Source: an uncultured Ilumatobacter sp. (lineage in GTDB: Bacteria; Actinomycetota; Acidimicrobiia; Acidimicrobiales; Ilumatobacteraceae). From it: a stretch of 10,243 nucleotides of DNA. The DNA lies in contig CALAHA010000279.1 of the NCBI GenBank assembly GCA_937891565.1, positions 1-10,243 of the forward strand. Reading direction: 5' to 3'. Shown one piece after another: positions 1-5,724 of the stretch; the stretch's first letter is position 1; every line of letters starts with the position of its first letter. The notes beneath the pieces were generated by a model, which did not search any database, was not told the DNA's origin, and saw nothing but the letters and a program-made list of their open reading frames with translations. The position numbers were made by a program, and so were the translations under genes.

Positions 1-12
1 AATCTCGAACAT
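1..12 (-). CDS. yidC: Start of a probable YidC membrane insertase (partial)
   Basis: Only four codons are in the window: ATG TTC GAG ATT (MFEI), read leftwards and cut by the window edge. They begin 3 nt after the yidD stop codon. An AGGCGG-like ribosome binding site lies in the last codons of yidD, about 8 nt upstream. Known context: yidC usually follows yidD in the rpmH-rnpA-yidD-yidC cluster beside bacterial origins, and actinobacterial YidC proteins often begin MF followed by an acidic residue. YidC inserts and folds inner-membrane proteins, alone or with SecYEG. The name rests on gene order, because four residues cannot identify a family. Confidence 0.4.
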
Positions 13-15
13 CGG

Positions 16-447
16 TCAGCCGCCTTTCTGTTGAGTGGAGGACATCACTGTCGGAACGATCGGAGTAAGTAGTGCAGATGCCCCAGCAGCGCCGCACTCG
101 CACGAGGTGGCAGATACGCCAGCCGGGACAAGATCAACACCGGACGGACCGAGTGGTCGGCATCGGAGTAGGCGACGCACGCTCAGCCATCCACCCCGCC
201 AAGCGCCGTGCACCTCGACGGACTCAAGGGCATACGCCGAGCAAGATGGGAAGAATCGGCACGGCGAAGGTCGGCCCTCGCACGCGCGTTGATACAAGAC
301 AATGGCACGGCGTAAATAGCGTTGTGACCATGCAGACTGACCTTGCTCATGATGCTCGTGAGTAGGACAAAGACAAATCTCAGTCGTCTCGGTGGTTTCG
401 GCTAGCAGGTCGGCGTCCAGGAGCTCCACCACCTGCCCGTGTTTCAT
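16..447 (-). CDS. yidD: YidD, membrane protein insertion efficiency factor
   Basis: This is a 143-residue protein. Its core (about residues 44-110) carries the YidD hallmarks: LRRAI-LYQR at 45-54, PCRFFPSCSAYA at 62-72 with the two conserved cysteines, then EVHGAWRGGWL and a C-RPLGPSG-D-VP ending. YidD is a small membrane-associated protein thought to assist YidC-dependent insertion of inner-membrane proteins. The ATG at 445-447 overlaps the rnpA TGA (ATGA), which suggests translational coupling. No in-frame ATG or GTG lies between it and the core, and a TTG inside the conserved helix would cut the domain. The protein is longer than the usual 70-110 residues: about 40 extra N-terminal residues include C25, C27, H30, H32 and H33, and there is a roughly 33-residue C-terminal tail. 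The family call is firm; the role of the extensions is unknown. Confidence 0.88.
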   Translation of the reverse strand: MKHGQVVELLDADLLAETTETTEICLCPTHEHHEQGQSAWSQRYLRRAIVLYQRACEGRPSPCRFFPSCSAYALESVEVHGAWRGGWLSVRRLLRCRPLGPSGVDLVPAGVSATSCECGAAGASALLTPIVPTVMSSTQQKGG

Positions 448-809
448 GAATACGCTCGCGAATGCTGTGCTGCATCGAGAAGGGCAGCGGCACGGGTTTC
501 AAGTTCTGCGAACGTAAGTTCGCTCATGGATGGACGACCCCCGAAGAGATACAACCCATTGGGAACATCCATGGCTCCAAGAATGGCGCGCAGCCGACGT
601 CGAAGTTGGTTGCGCGTCACAGCAGGACCGACAGCGCGGCCAATGGCGAAAGCCACTTGCGGTGGGGACACATTCGGATCGGCAACAAACGAGCACCACA
701 TGGCATCACCTCGGACGCGCAAACCTTCCCGCCGGAGGCGGGTAAACGAATCACGATCACAGACCCGGCGAATCAAGTCAGGCGGAGAGGCGTGTGCGGC
801 CCTTGTCAC
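444..809 (-). CDS. rnpA: Ribonuclease P protein component
   Basis: The product is the small basic protein subunit of RNase P, which with the M1-type RNA cleaves 5' leaders from precursor tRNAs. The family signature is clear: AFAIGRAVGPAVTRNQLRRRLRAI, with the RNA-binding RNxxRRR helix at residues 66-72, preceded by an arginine-rich N-terminal strand (RRVCDRDSFTRLRREGLRVRG). The start is uncertain. The GTG at 807-809 gives 121 residues and overlaps the end of rpmH by 32 nt. A TTG at 774-776, one base after the rpmH stop, would give MIRRVCDRDSF, closer to typical family N-termini. Neither start has a good Shine-Dalgarno sequence, so coupling to rpmH translation is likely. The longer form is listed, and its first 11 residues are doubtful. 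The stop shares bases with the yidD start. Confidence 0.9.
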   Translation of the reverse strand: MTRAAHASPPDLIRRVCDRDSFTRLRREGLRVRGDAMWCSFVADPNVSPPQVAFAIGRAVGPAVTRNQLRRRLRAILGAMDVPNGLYLFGGRPSMSELTFAELETRAAALLDAAQHSRAYS

Positions 810-912
810 GGCGGGACTTCAGCACAGCGCGACCGGCGCGGGTGCTCATGCGGGCGCGGAATCCATGCTTACGGTTTCGGCGGCGGTTATTTGGTTGAAA
901 TGTGCGCTTCAC
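778..912 (-). CDS. rpmH: 50S ribosomal protein L34
   Basis: This 44-residue, strongly basic protein matches L34 from end to end: it begins KRTFQPNNRRR, continues K-HGFRARMST-AGR, and ends in a basic tail. L34 is part of the large ribosomal subunit and binds 23S rRNA. The start chosen is the GTG at 910-912. The frame stays open to a further start at 990, but the added residues (MVSPQEV...) are not L34-like, and an AAAGAGAA stretch sits a few bases before the GTG. It is the first gene of the leftward rpmH-rnpA-yidD-yidC cluster, and its 3' end may overlap the rnpA start. Transcription should begin in the divergent region shared with dnaA, but I cannot pick out a convincing promoter. Confidence 0.97.
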   Translation of the reverse strand: MKRTFQPNNRRRNRKHGFRARMSTRAGRAVLKSRRDKGRTRLSA

Positions 913-1176
913 GATGTTCTCTTTCGGACGTTTCAAGTCACGACCGGGGGAAATACGCGCCCTGATGGGCACTTCCTGTGGACTGACCAAGAGAGGCTAC
1001 GGCGCGCGAGGCCCGTCTCCCAACCACCACTGCGAGGCGGTTGACTCACGGACGTCGCTCAGATCTCGTCCAATCGCCTCAATAAGGACACTTGAACCAC
1101 ACCGCAGGGGCTTCGCGCCGTAGACCTCGTTCTCCACAGTTGACCCACGGCGCAGATCAAACAACATTGTTGTAAG

Positions 1177-1185
1177 TTATTCACA
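1177..1185 (+). promoter_or_regulatory. DnaA box (TTATTCACA)
   Basis: TTATTCACA matches the general DnaA box TTATNCACA exactly. It sits in an AT-rich segment (9 G/C in 35 nt, 1156-1190), three bases after a perfect small palindrome, ACAACATTGTTGT (1161-1173). It lies about 200 nt upstream of dnaA, so DnaA bound here could act in origin assembly or in control of dnaA transcription. Confidence 0.65.
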
Positions 1186-1288
1186 TCAAAAGCCGCCCGG
1201 CATTACCCCAGCGTGCGGGGTGTTTTTACAAATGTTTCTGTTTCGTATACAACCTGCTATGTTCGGGCGTTCGCCACCGACTCAGTAC

Positions 1289-1321
1289 ATGTCCACATCT
1301 TGTGGAAAACTATGTGGACAG
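1289..1321. promoter_or_regulatory. Cluster of three DnaA-box-like sites at 12-nt spacing
   Basis: Three sites start exactly 12 nt apart: ATGTCCACA (1289-1297, plus strand), TGTGGAAAA (1301-1309, minus-strand TTTTCCACA) and TGTGGACAG (1313-1321, minus-strand CTGTCCACA). Each differs by one base from TTGTCCACA or TTATCCACA. The outer pair forms a perfect 8-bp inverted repeat (1290-1297 and 1313-1320), and the first two form TCCACA-TCT-TGTGGA. The cluster is 62-94 nt before the dnaA start codon, a typical place for DnaA autorepression. Confidence 0.65.
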
Positions 1322-1383
1322 GATCTATTGTCGACCATGCCACGACGAGTGGAACTACAACGTACGAAGGAATTTGACACCAC

Positions 1384-2766
1384 GTGAGTGACGCTGATGA
1401 TGTGTGGACACAAGTCACACTGTTCCTTCGTTCTCAGCTCGCTGAGTCCGTCTGGTTCTCAACCTTTCAGGACATCATTCCGCTTGACGCCGGCAGCGCC
1501 ATGCTCCGGTTGCTCGCACCGTCGGCCTACGTACGTGACCGAATCCTGACCCGATATCTCCCACTAGTGACAGATGCACTCGAAGAATGTGGAGAAGGAC
1601 ACCGATCAATCGATATCGAGGTCGCAAAATCGGATGCGATCGAGAACGAGCCGGCGTTGGACGAACCAAACGTGACATCGGCATCCTCACCAGCGTCCTT
1701 CTCGCATACGGGGAAAGAAAACGGCACACGTACCCATGTTGACGAAGCTGGGTTGAATCCGCGTTACACCTTCGAGGAATTCGTCAAGGGAGCATCAAAC
1801 CAGTTCGCGCTGGCCGCTGCGCTAAGAGTCGCCGAAACGCCTGGTAGATCTTACAATCCGCTCTTCATTTACGGATCAGCTGGCCTCGGTAAGACCCACC
1901 TCCTGCACGCGATTGGCCATTACGTCCACGACAACTACCGACACCACGAAGTGCGATACGTGTCGACAGAGACGTTTATGAACGAGTACGTCGACGCAAT
2001 TCGCCAAAACACCACCAGTGCGCTCCGACGCCGTTACCGCGACATCGACGTCCTCCTGATCGATGACATCCAATTCATTGCGGGTAAAGAAGGTCTCCAG
2101 GAAGAGTTTTTCCATACCTTCAACACGCTGCACGGTGCAAACAAGCAAATTGTCATCAGTTCTGATCGCATGCCGGACGCCATCCCAACACTCGAAGAAC
2201 GACTCCGTGGCCGCTTCAAATGGGGCTTGCTCACCGACATCCAGCCACCGGATCTCGAGACCCGCACAGCGATTCTCCGGAACAAGGCGGAACGGGACCA
2301 AGTCGAAGTTCCGAACGAAACACTCGATTTCATTGCCACTAACTTCTCGACCAACATCCGAGAGTTGGAAGGTGCCCTGATCCGAGTGACCGCGTACGCG
2401 AGCCTCAGTGGTGAAGCCATCACGACCGACTTAGCCGAGGCACAACTCGCTGGCCTCATGGTCGACACCAAGCCCAAGCACCGCACCGATGAAGAGTTGC
2501 TCGCCGAAATTGCCGGCATTTTAAAATTCGAGGTCGAAGCGCTGAAAGGCAAGAGCCGGCAGCGTCCTCTCGTTACCGCACGTCAAATCGCCATGTACGT
2601 CTTCCGTGAGATGACCGATCTCAGCTACCCCGCAATCGCTCGGTTGTTCGGTGGGCGAGACCACACCACCGTCATCCACGCCAATGAGAAAATTCAGCGA
2701 CTGATGAGTGAACGCAAACAGATCTACGATCAAGTCACCGACCTCCAGCAGCAGCTCAAAGCATGA
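1384..2766 (+). CDS. dnaA: Chromosomal replication initiator protein DnaA
   Basis: DnaA is the AAA+ ATPase that binds DnaA boxes, forms a filament at oriC and opens the DNA. At 460 residues it has all four domains. Domain I (about 1-75) has VWTQVTLFLRSQL. A short variable linker (about 78-125) follows. The AAA+ core has Walker A GSAGLGKT (164-171), Walker B LLIDD (224-228), sensor 1 IVISSD (256-261), the arginine-finger segment RLRGRF (273-278) and sensor 2 NIRELEG (324-330). Domain IV ends in the DNA-binding signature GGRDHTTVIH (423-432). The GTG start follows GAAGGAA (1366-1372) by 11 nt and gives a standard N-terminus. The linker is far shorter than in Streptomyces. Box VII reads RLRGRFKWGL rather than the common RLRSRFEWGL. 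A DnaA-box-like TGTGGACAC (1403-1411) falls in codons 7-10. DnaA probably represses its own gene through the upstream boxes. Confidence 0.98.
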   Translation: MSDADDVWTQVTLFLRSQLAESVWFSTFQDIIPLDAGSAMLRLLAPSAYVRDRILTRYLPLVTDALEECGEGHRSIDIEVAKSDAIENEPALDEPNVTSASSPASFSHTGKENGTRTHVDEAGLNPRYTFEEFVKGASNQFALAAALRVAETPGRSYNPLFIYGSAGLGKTHLLHAIGHYVHDNYRHHEVRYVSTETFMNEYVDAIRQNTTSALRRRYRDIDVLLIDDIQFIAGKEGLQEEFFHTFNTLHGANKQIVISSDRMPDAIPTLEERLRGRFKWGLLTDIQPPDLETRTAILRNKAERDQVEVPNETLDFIATNFSTNIRELEGALIRVTAYASLSGEAITTDLAEAQLAGLMVDTKPKHRTDEELLAEIAGILKFEVEALKGKSRQRPLVTARQIAMYVFREMTDLSYPAIARLFGGRDHTTVIHANEKIQRLMSERKQIYDQVTDLQQQLKA

Positions 2767-2836
2767 AAAAGTGCACTGATCAACGCCGTCGAGTTCCCAC
2801 TCACCGCGCGGTTAAATGTCGTCTCTGCGCGAATAT

Positions 2837-2918
2837 CAGTGGACAACCCCTGCTCAACGGGGGACGCACCAGCGCGCAAGTCTCACGAGAAAAGGGGACA
2901 ACTCATCGTTGTCCACTG
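2837..2918. promoter_or_regulatory. Inverted pair of DnaA-box-like sites
   Basis: CAGTGGACAAC (2837-2847) and GTTGTCCACTG (2908-2918) are perfect 11-bp inverted copies, each containing TTGTCCACT, one base from the actinobacterial box. Between them, GGACAAC (2896-2902) also pairs with GTTGTCC (2908-2914) across a 5-nt loop. GGGGACAA (2894-2901) is the reverse complement of TTGTCCCC at 3007-3014. The repeated use of one motif supports a DnaA-binding array. Confidence 0.6.
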
Positions 2919-3006
2919 GACCACACGCGTGTAAGCCGCGACCTGGGGAGAAGTGGTCTATCCATTGTGGAAGCCCACGAGGGCTCTACGCTGCAAGAAT
3001 GGTGGG

Positions 3007-3041
3007 TTGTCCCCAATCCACAGCACCTACTACTTACATTG
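3007..3041 (+). promoter_or_regulatory. Candidate origin unwinding element (DnaA boxes plus DnaA-trio)
   Basis: In order: DnaA-box-like TTGTCCCCA (3007-3015) and CAATCCACA (3014-3022), a short GC-rich spacer GCAC (3023-3026), then trinucleotides CTA CTA CTT (3027-3035) leading into AT-rich DNA. In the Bacillus subtilis basal unwinding system, DnaA boxes followed by a GC cluster direct DnaA onto 3'-[G/A]A[T/A]-5' trios, read as CTA/CTT on the other strand, and this sits just before dnaN, as here. The match in order, orientation and location is good. The two boxes are imperfect and only three clear trios are present. Confidence 0.6.
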
Positions 3042-3062
3042 TTCTTTGAAACATCCATACAT

Positions 3063-3070
3063 GAGGAGAA
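3063..3070 (+). promoter_or_regulatory. Ribosome binding site that decides the dnaN start
   Basis: GAGGAGAA is a strong Shine-Dalgarno sequence. It ends directly against a GTG at 3071, which is too close for normal initiation, and about 9 nt before the in-frame GTG at 3080, which is well placed. This favours the 3080 start for dnaN. Confidence 0.7.
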
Positions 3071-3079
3071 GTGCCTACT

Positions 3080-4186
3080 GTGAAGTTTCGTTGCGAACGT
3101 GACGTTCTTGCTGACGCTGTTGGGTCGGCTGGCCGTGCCGCCACCAATCGGACTGGCACGCTGCCCGTATTAGCTGGTGTGAGGATGGAGGTGGTCGGCG
3201 ATTCGCTGACCATCACCGGTACCGACCTCGAACTGACAATTCGGTTGTCGATTGAGGTCGGCGGTGAACGTGATGGTGCCGCAGTGGTACCCGCGCGCCT
3301 TGTCGCTGACATCGTCAAGGCACTTCCATCCGGTGCGGTTGAAATCGACCTTGCTGATGGTGACGCTGGTGCCGAGATGTCAATCAGCGCTGGCCGATCC
3401 CAGTTTTCTGTGCGCCCGCTGTCTCTTGACGACTACCCCGTGCAAACTGAACCGGCCGGCGACGCAGTCACACTTCCCGCCGCTGACATGGCGGAGGCAC
3501 TTCGCCAAGTTGTTCGTGCGGCTTCGACCGATGATGCTCGCGCAGTTCTCACCGGTGTGCTCTTGGCATCTGAAGATGACGGCCTCCGGATGGTTGCTAC
3601 CGACTCGTACCGCCTGGCCGTCCGCGATCTACCGGACTCATCAATGCTCGGTTCCGGTCAAAAGGTCCTGATTCCCGGCCGTGCTCTAAACGAGTTGCAG
3701 CGTCTGATGGGCAACGAGGAAACCCTCACCGTTCGCCTTGGCGAGCGCGAAGCAACGTTTGAAGCTGGCTCAACCCGCTTGAGCACCCGCCTCATCGAGG
3801 GCGAGTTTCCGAACTATCGCAACCTGCTTCCTTCGAGCTACCCAAACCTGCTGACCGTGAGCAAGGTTGCGATGATCGAAGCGATTCGTCGCGTGAAAAT
3901 CTTGGCTCAAGATTCAACTCCGGTGCGCATGACGCTTGGTGGCGACACGGTGCAACTCACTGCGATCACGCAGGACGTCGGTAACGCCGTTGAAGAGATC
4001 GACGCGAGCTACGACGGTGCGGAGATGACGGTGGCATTCAACCCGGATTATCTGCTTGCCGGTATCGACGCAATCGATGCTGACGATGTCACGCTCGCGA
4101 CCATGGACCCCATGAAGCCAGCAGTCTTGCGCGGTGTTGGGCAGGACGATTACCTGTACCTCCTCATGCCTGTACGCGTTCCGTGA
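3080..4186 (+). CDS. dnaN: DNA polymerase III beta subunit (sliding clamp)
   Basis: DnaN forms the ring-shaped dimer that holds replicative and repair polymerases on DNA. The protein has 368 residues, normal for the family. It starts MKFRCERDVL, shows TGTDLEL (47-53), ATDSYRLAV (173-181), LIEGEFPNY (238-246) and NPDYLL (321-326), and ends LLMPVRVP. That C-terminal MPVR forms part of the partner-binding cleft in known clamps. A GTG three codons upstream (3071) is also in frame, but the ribosome binding site spacing and the family N-terminus support 3080. It follows the candidate unwinding element, so its 5' leader and the origin share DNA. recF follows after 96 nt rather than overlapping, with no gnd gene in between, unlike some actinobacteria. 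Nothing in the sequence suggests loss of function. Confidence 0.97.
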   Translation: MKFRCERDVLADAVGSAGRAATNRTGTLPVLAGVRMEVVGDSLTITGTDLELTIRLSIEVGGERDGAAVVPARLVADIVKALPSGAVEIDLADGDAGAEMSISAGRSQFSVRPLSLDDYPVQTEPAGDAVTLPAADMAEALRQVVRAASTDDARAVLTGVLLASEDDGLRMVATDSYRLAVRDLPDSSMLGSGQKVLIPGRALNELQRLMGNEETLTVRLGEREATFEAGSTRLSTRLIEGEFPNYRNLLPSSYPNLLTVSKVAMIEAIRRVKILAQDSTPVRMTLGGDTVQLTAITQDVGNAVEEIDASYDGAEMTVAFNPDYLLAGIDAIDADDVTLATMDPMKPAVLRGVGQDDYLYLLMPVRVP

Positions 4187-4188
4187 TC

Positions 4189-4213
4189 CGACGCTGACTG
4201 GCGTTCGCTTTTT
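4189..4213 (+). terminator. Weak terminator-like hairpin after dnaN
   Basis: CGACGC (4189-4194), loop TGACTG, then GCGTTCG (4201-4207) with one bulged base, followed by CTTTTT. It begins 3 nt after the dnaN stop. The stem is short and imperfect, so it may only reduce read-through into recF. A second 7-bp inverted repeat (4217-4223 with 4249-4255) follows but has no T-run downstream. Confidence 0.35.
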
Positions 4214-4282
4214 GTGTGAGCGATTGACGCGATTTTTGCCAGAATCACTCGCTCAAAAACTGGGCGACCTAACCTTCTCACT

Positions 4283-5362
4283 GTGATTGTCGAGCATCTC
4301 GAGCTGATCGACTTTCGTAACTACACACAAGGCTCGTTCGATCTGACGTCCGGGACGACCGCGATTATTGGAGGAAACGGTCAGGGCAAGACAAACCTTG
4401 CCGAGGCGTTGGCTTATCTCGCAACGCTGTCGAGTTTCAGAGGGGCCCCAAACGACGCACTCGTCAAGGCTGGTGCCTTGCAAGCAATCATCCGCGCAAC
4501 TGTTCGCCATGACGACGGCCGTGAGACCTTGATCGAAGCCGAACTCGTGGCTGGGGGTCGCAACCGAGTGCAAGTCAACAAGCAAAAGCTGGTACGAGTC
4601 CGTGACCTACTTGGCTCGGTACGTGTCACAGTTTTTTCGCCTGACGATCTCATTTTGGTCAAAGGTGGACCAGGCGATCGACGTCGCTACATGGACGACA
4701 CACTCGTTGCACTTGCGACCAAGTACGACGCGATTCGACTTGAGATCGACCGAATCGTCAAGCAAAGGAACACGCTGCTCAAGCAAGCAAGCGGTCGCCT
4801 CACCGATGAGATTGAAGTCACCCTTGACGTGTGGGACATGAAGTTCGCGGAAATTGCCGACCAGTTCGGCTACGCCCGAGCAACCCTCGTTTCGAGAATT
4901 ACCCCGATGGTCCAAGACGCGTACGAGCGTCTTGCCGGCATCTCGACACCTATCGATCTGACGTATGAACCGGAGTGGCGTCTCGTCGGTCTCATTCCGG
5001 CATTGCAGGCTGCGCGTACTGCTGATCTTCGACGCGGCGTCTCGACAGTCGGGCCCCACCGCGACGAGTTGAGCTTCACAATTAACGGTCTACCGAGCCG
5101 GACGCATGCGTCGCAGGGAGAGCAACGCACACTCGCGCTCGCATTGCGCCTCGCCGCGCATCAACTTGTCACCGAACGCACAGGATCAGCGCCGGTACTC
5201 GTGCTTGACGATGTGCTCTCTGAGCTTGATGATGACCGCGCCACTGCCCTTCTTGAACACATTCCGCCCGGTCAAGTAATCATCACGACGGCAAGTGAGC
5301 TTCCAGCCGCCGCACAGGCCGACCGAATCCTGCGGATCGAAGGAGGCAAGGTCGTTGAATAA
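4283..5362 (+). CDS. recF: DNA replication and repair protein RecF
   Basis: RecF is an SMC/ABC-type ATPase that recognises single-strand gaps and, with RecO and RecR, helps load RecA and restart blocked forks. The 359-residue protein shows Walker A GGNGQGKT (30-37), the RecF segment PDDLILVKGGPGDRRRYMD (120-138), STVGPHRDEL (254-263), the ABC signature SQGEQRTLALALRLA (277-291) and Walker B VLVLDDVLSELD (305-316). The N-terminus MIVEHLELIDFRNY matches the family's usual -L-L-DFRNY opening, which fixes the GTG start. No clear Shine-Dalgarno sequence precedes it, so translation may be weak, leaderless or dependent on upstream reading. The dnaN-recF-dciA order is usual beside actinobacterial origins. 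All catalytic motifs are intact. Confidence 0.97.
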   Translation: MIVEHLELIDFRNYTQGSFDLTSGTTAIIGGNGQGKTNLAEALAYLATLSSFRGAPNDALVKAGALQAIIRATVRHDDGRETLIEAELVAGGRNRVQVNKQKLVRVRDLLGSVRVTVFSPDDLILVKGGPGDRRRYMDDTLVALATKYDAIRLEIDRIVKQRNTLLKQASGRLTDEIEVTLDVWDMKFAEIADQFGYARATLVSRITPMVQDAYERLAGISTPIDLTYEPEWRLVGLIPALQAARTADLRRGVSTVGPHRDELSFTINGLPSRTHASQGEQRTLALALRLAAHQLVTERTGSAPVLVLDDVLSELDDDRATALLEHIPPGQVIITTASELPAAAQADRILRIEGGKVVE

Positions 5363-5427
5363 TTTCACCGATCATGCGGCTGACAAGCATTCAAGTCCCT
5401 CAACGCGCAGCTACGGTGGAATGTCTG

Positions 5428-5724
5428 ATGGCTGAGCCAGTGCCGATCACGAAATCGCTCGACGGGATCATGAAATCGTTGCGCGGGACCGATCGAATTC
5501 AGATCGGCGGTGTTTTCGGAAAGTGGGCCGATGCCGTTGGCCCGAACGTCGCTGCGCACGTCCGACCAGTCCGACTCGATCAGGGCGTTCTGACTGTCGA
5601 ATCTGACGATGTCGCATGGGCCACTCAGGTCAAGTTCCTTTCCGGCACGATTATTGCTCGGCTGGAAGAAGTTGCTCGTGTCCAGGTGGAACGTGTTGAA
5701 GTACGTGTTGCAAGGGCGCGCTGA
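5428..5724 (+). CDS. DciA-like DUF721 protein, probable helicase-loading factor
   Basis: The 98-residue form matches the DUF721 (DciA) family: ITKSLDGIMKSL near the N-terminus, VFGKWADAVGPNVAAHVRP (29-47), then VRLDQGVLTVESDDVAWATQVKFL (48-71). DciA is the ancestral partner that helps load the DnaB helicase in bacteria lacking DnaC or DnaI. That role is known for other members and inferred here. The ATG at 5428 is preceded by GGTGGA (5415-5420) with a 7-nt spacer. The frame stays open to an ATG at 5374, 11 nt after the recF stop, which would add 18 residues but has no ribosome binding site. The C-terminus (VQVERVEVRVARAR) is basic and short. The gene sits in its usual place between recF and gyrB and is probably cotranscribed with recF. 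Confidence 0.88.
   Translation: MAEPVPITKSLDGIMKSLRGTDRIQIGGVFGKWADAVGPNVAAHVRPVRLDQGVLTVESDDVAWATQVKFLSGTIIARLEEVARVQVERVEVRVARAR

Larger units (their letters stand above)
913..1383. other. Divergent rpmH-dnaA intergenic region with DnaA-box-like sites
   Basis: This gene-free stretch of 471 nt separates the leftward and rightward gene sets. Positions 913-1125 are GC-rich, with a 10-bp inverted repeat (1034-1043 with 1071-1080). Positions 1130-1321 hold five sites at or one base from the DnaA box consensus TTATNCACA/TTGTCCACA: 1130-1138, 1177-1185, 1289-1297, and on the minus strand 1301-1309 and 1313-1321. Two segments, 1156-1190 and 1221-1250, fall to about 26-27% GC, far below the surroundings. 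A short hairpin with five Ts lies at 1205-1227. A weak extended -10-like TGCTATGTT at 1255-1263 has no good -35, so the dnaA promoter is not fixed. The region probably serves both dnaA autoregulation and origin binding. Confidence 0.75.
2767..3079. other. Probable oriC core between dnaA and dnaN
   Basis: This 313-nt gap has no convincing gene. It holds DnaA-box-like sites in both orientations: minus-strand TTGTCCACT at 2838-2846, minus-strand TTGTCCCCT at 2893-2901, plus-strand TTGTCCACT at 2909-2917, TTGTCCCCA at 3007-3015 and CAATCCACA at 3014-3022. A trio-like element and a 29% GC stretch (3028-3062) lie just before dnaN. The dnaA-dnaN gap is the established origin site in Mycobacterium and Streptomyces, whose preferred box is TTGTCCACA. 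No intrinsic terminator follows dnaA, so dnaA transcripts may run into the region. I could not fix a dnaN promoter. Confidence 0.8.

Noticed and set aside
1..20. LexA (SOS) box suggested by TCGAAC near the left edge
   Set aside because: The matching half GTTCGA is absent at the right spacing, and the bases are explained by the start of the next gene.
439..1044. Open frame (201 codons) on the plus strand opposite rnpA and rpmH
   Set aside because: Its arginine- and serine-rich product mirrors rnpA/rpmH codons on the other strand; the two known genes fully explain the region.
1876..2552. Minus-strand open frames opposite dnaA
   Set aside because: They overlap the AAA+ core of dnaA in antisense and have no recognisable protein features.
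2763..3083. Open frame of 106 codons spanning the dnaA-dnaN gap
   Set aside because: It covers the DnaA-box array and runs past the dnaN start; composition is not protein-like and no binding site precedes it.
4217..4255. Second terminator hairpin before recF
   Set aside because: The 7-bp arms are separated by 25 nt and followed by A-rich rather than T-rich DNA on the plus strand.
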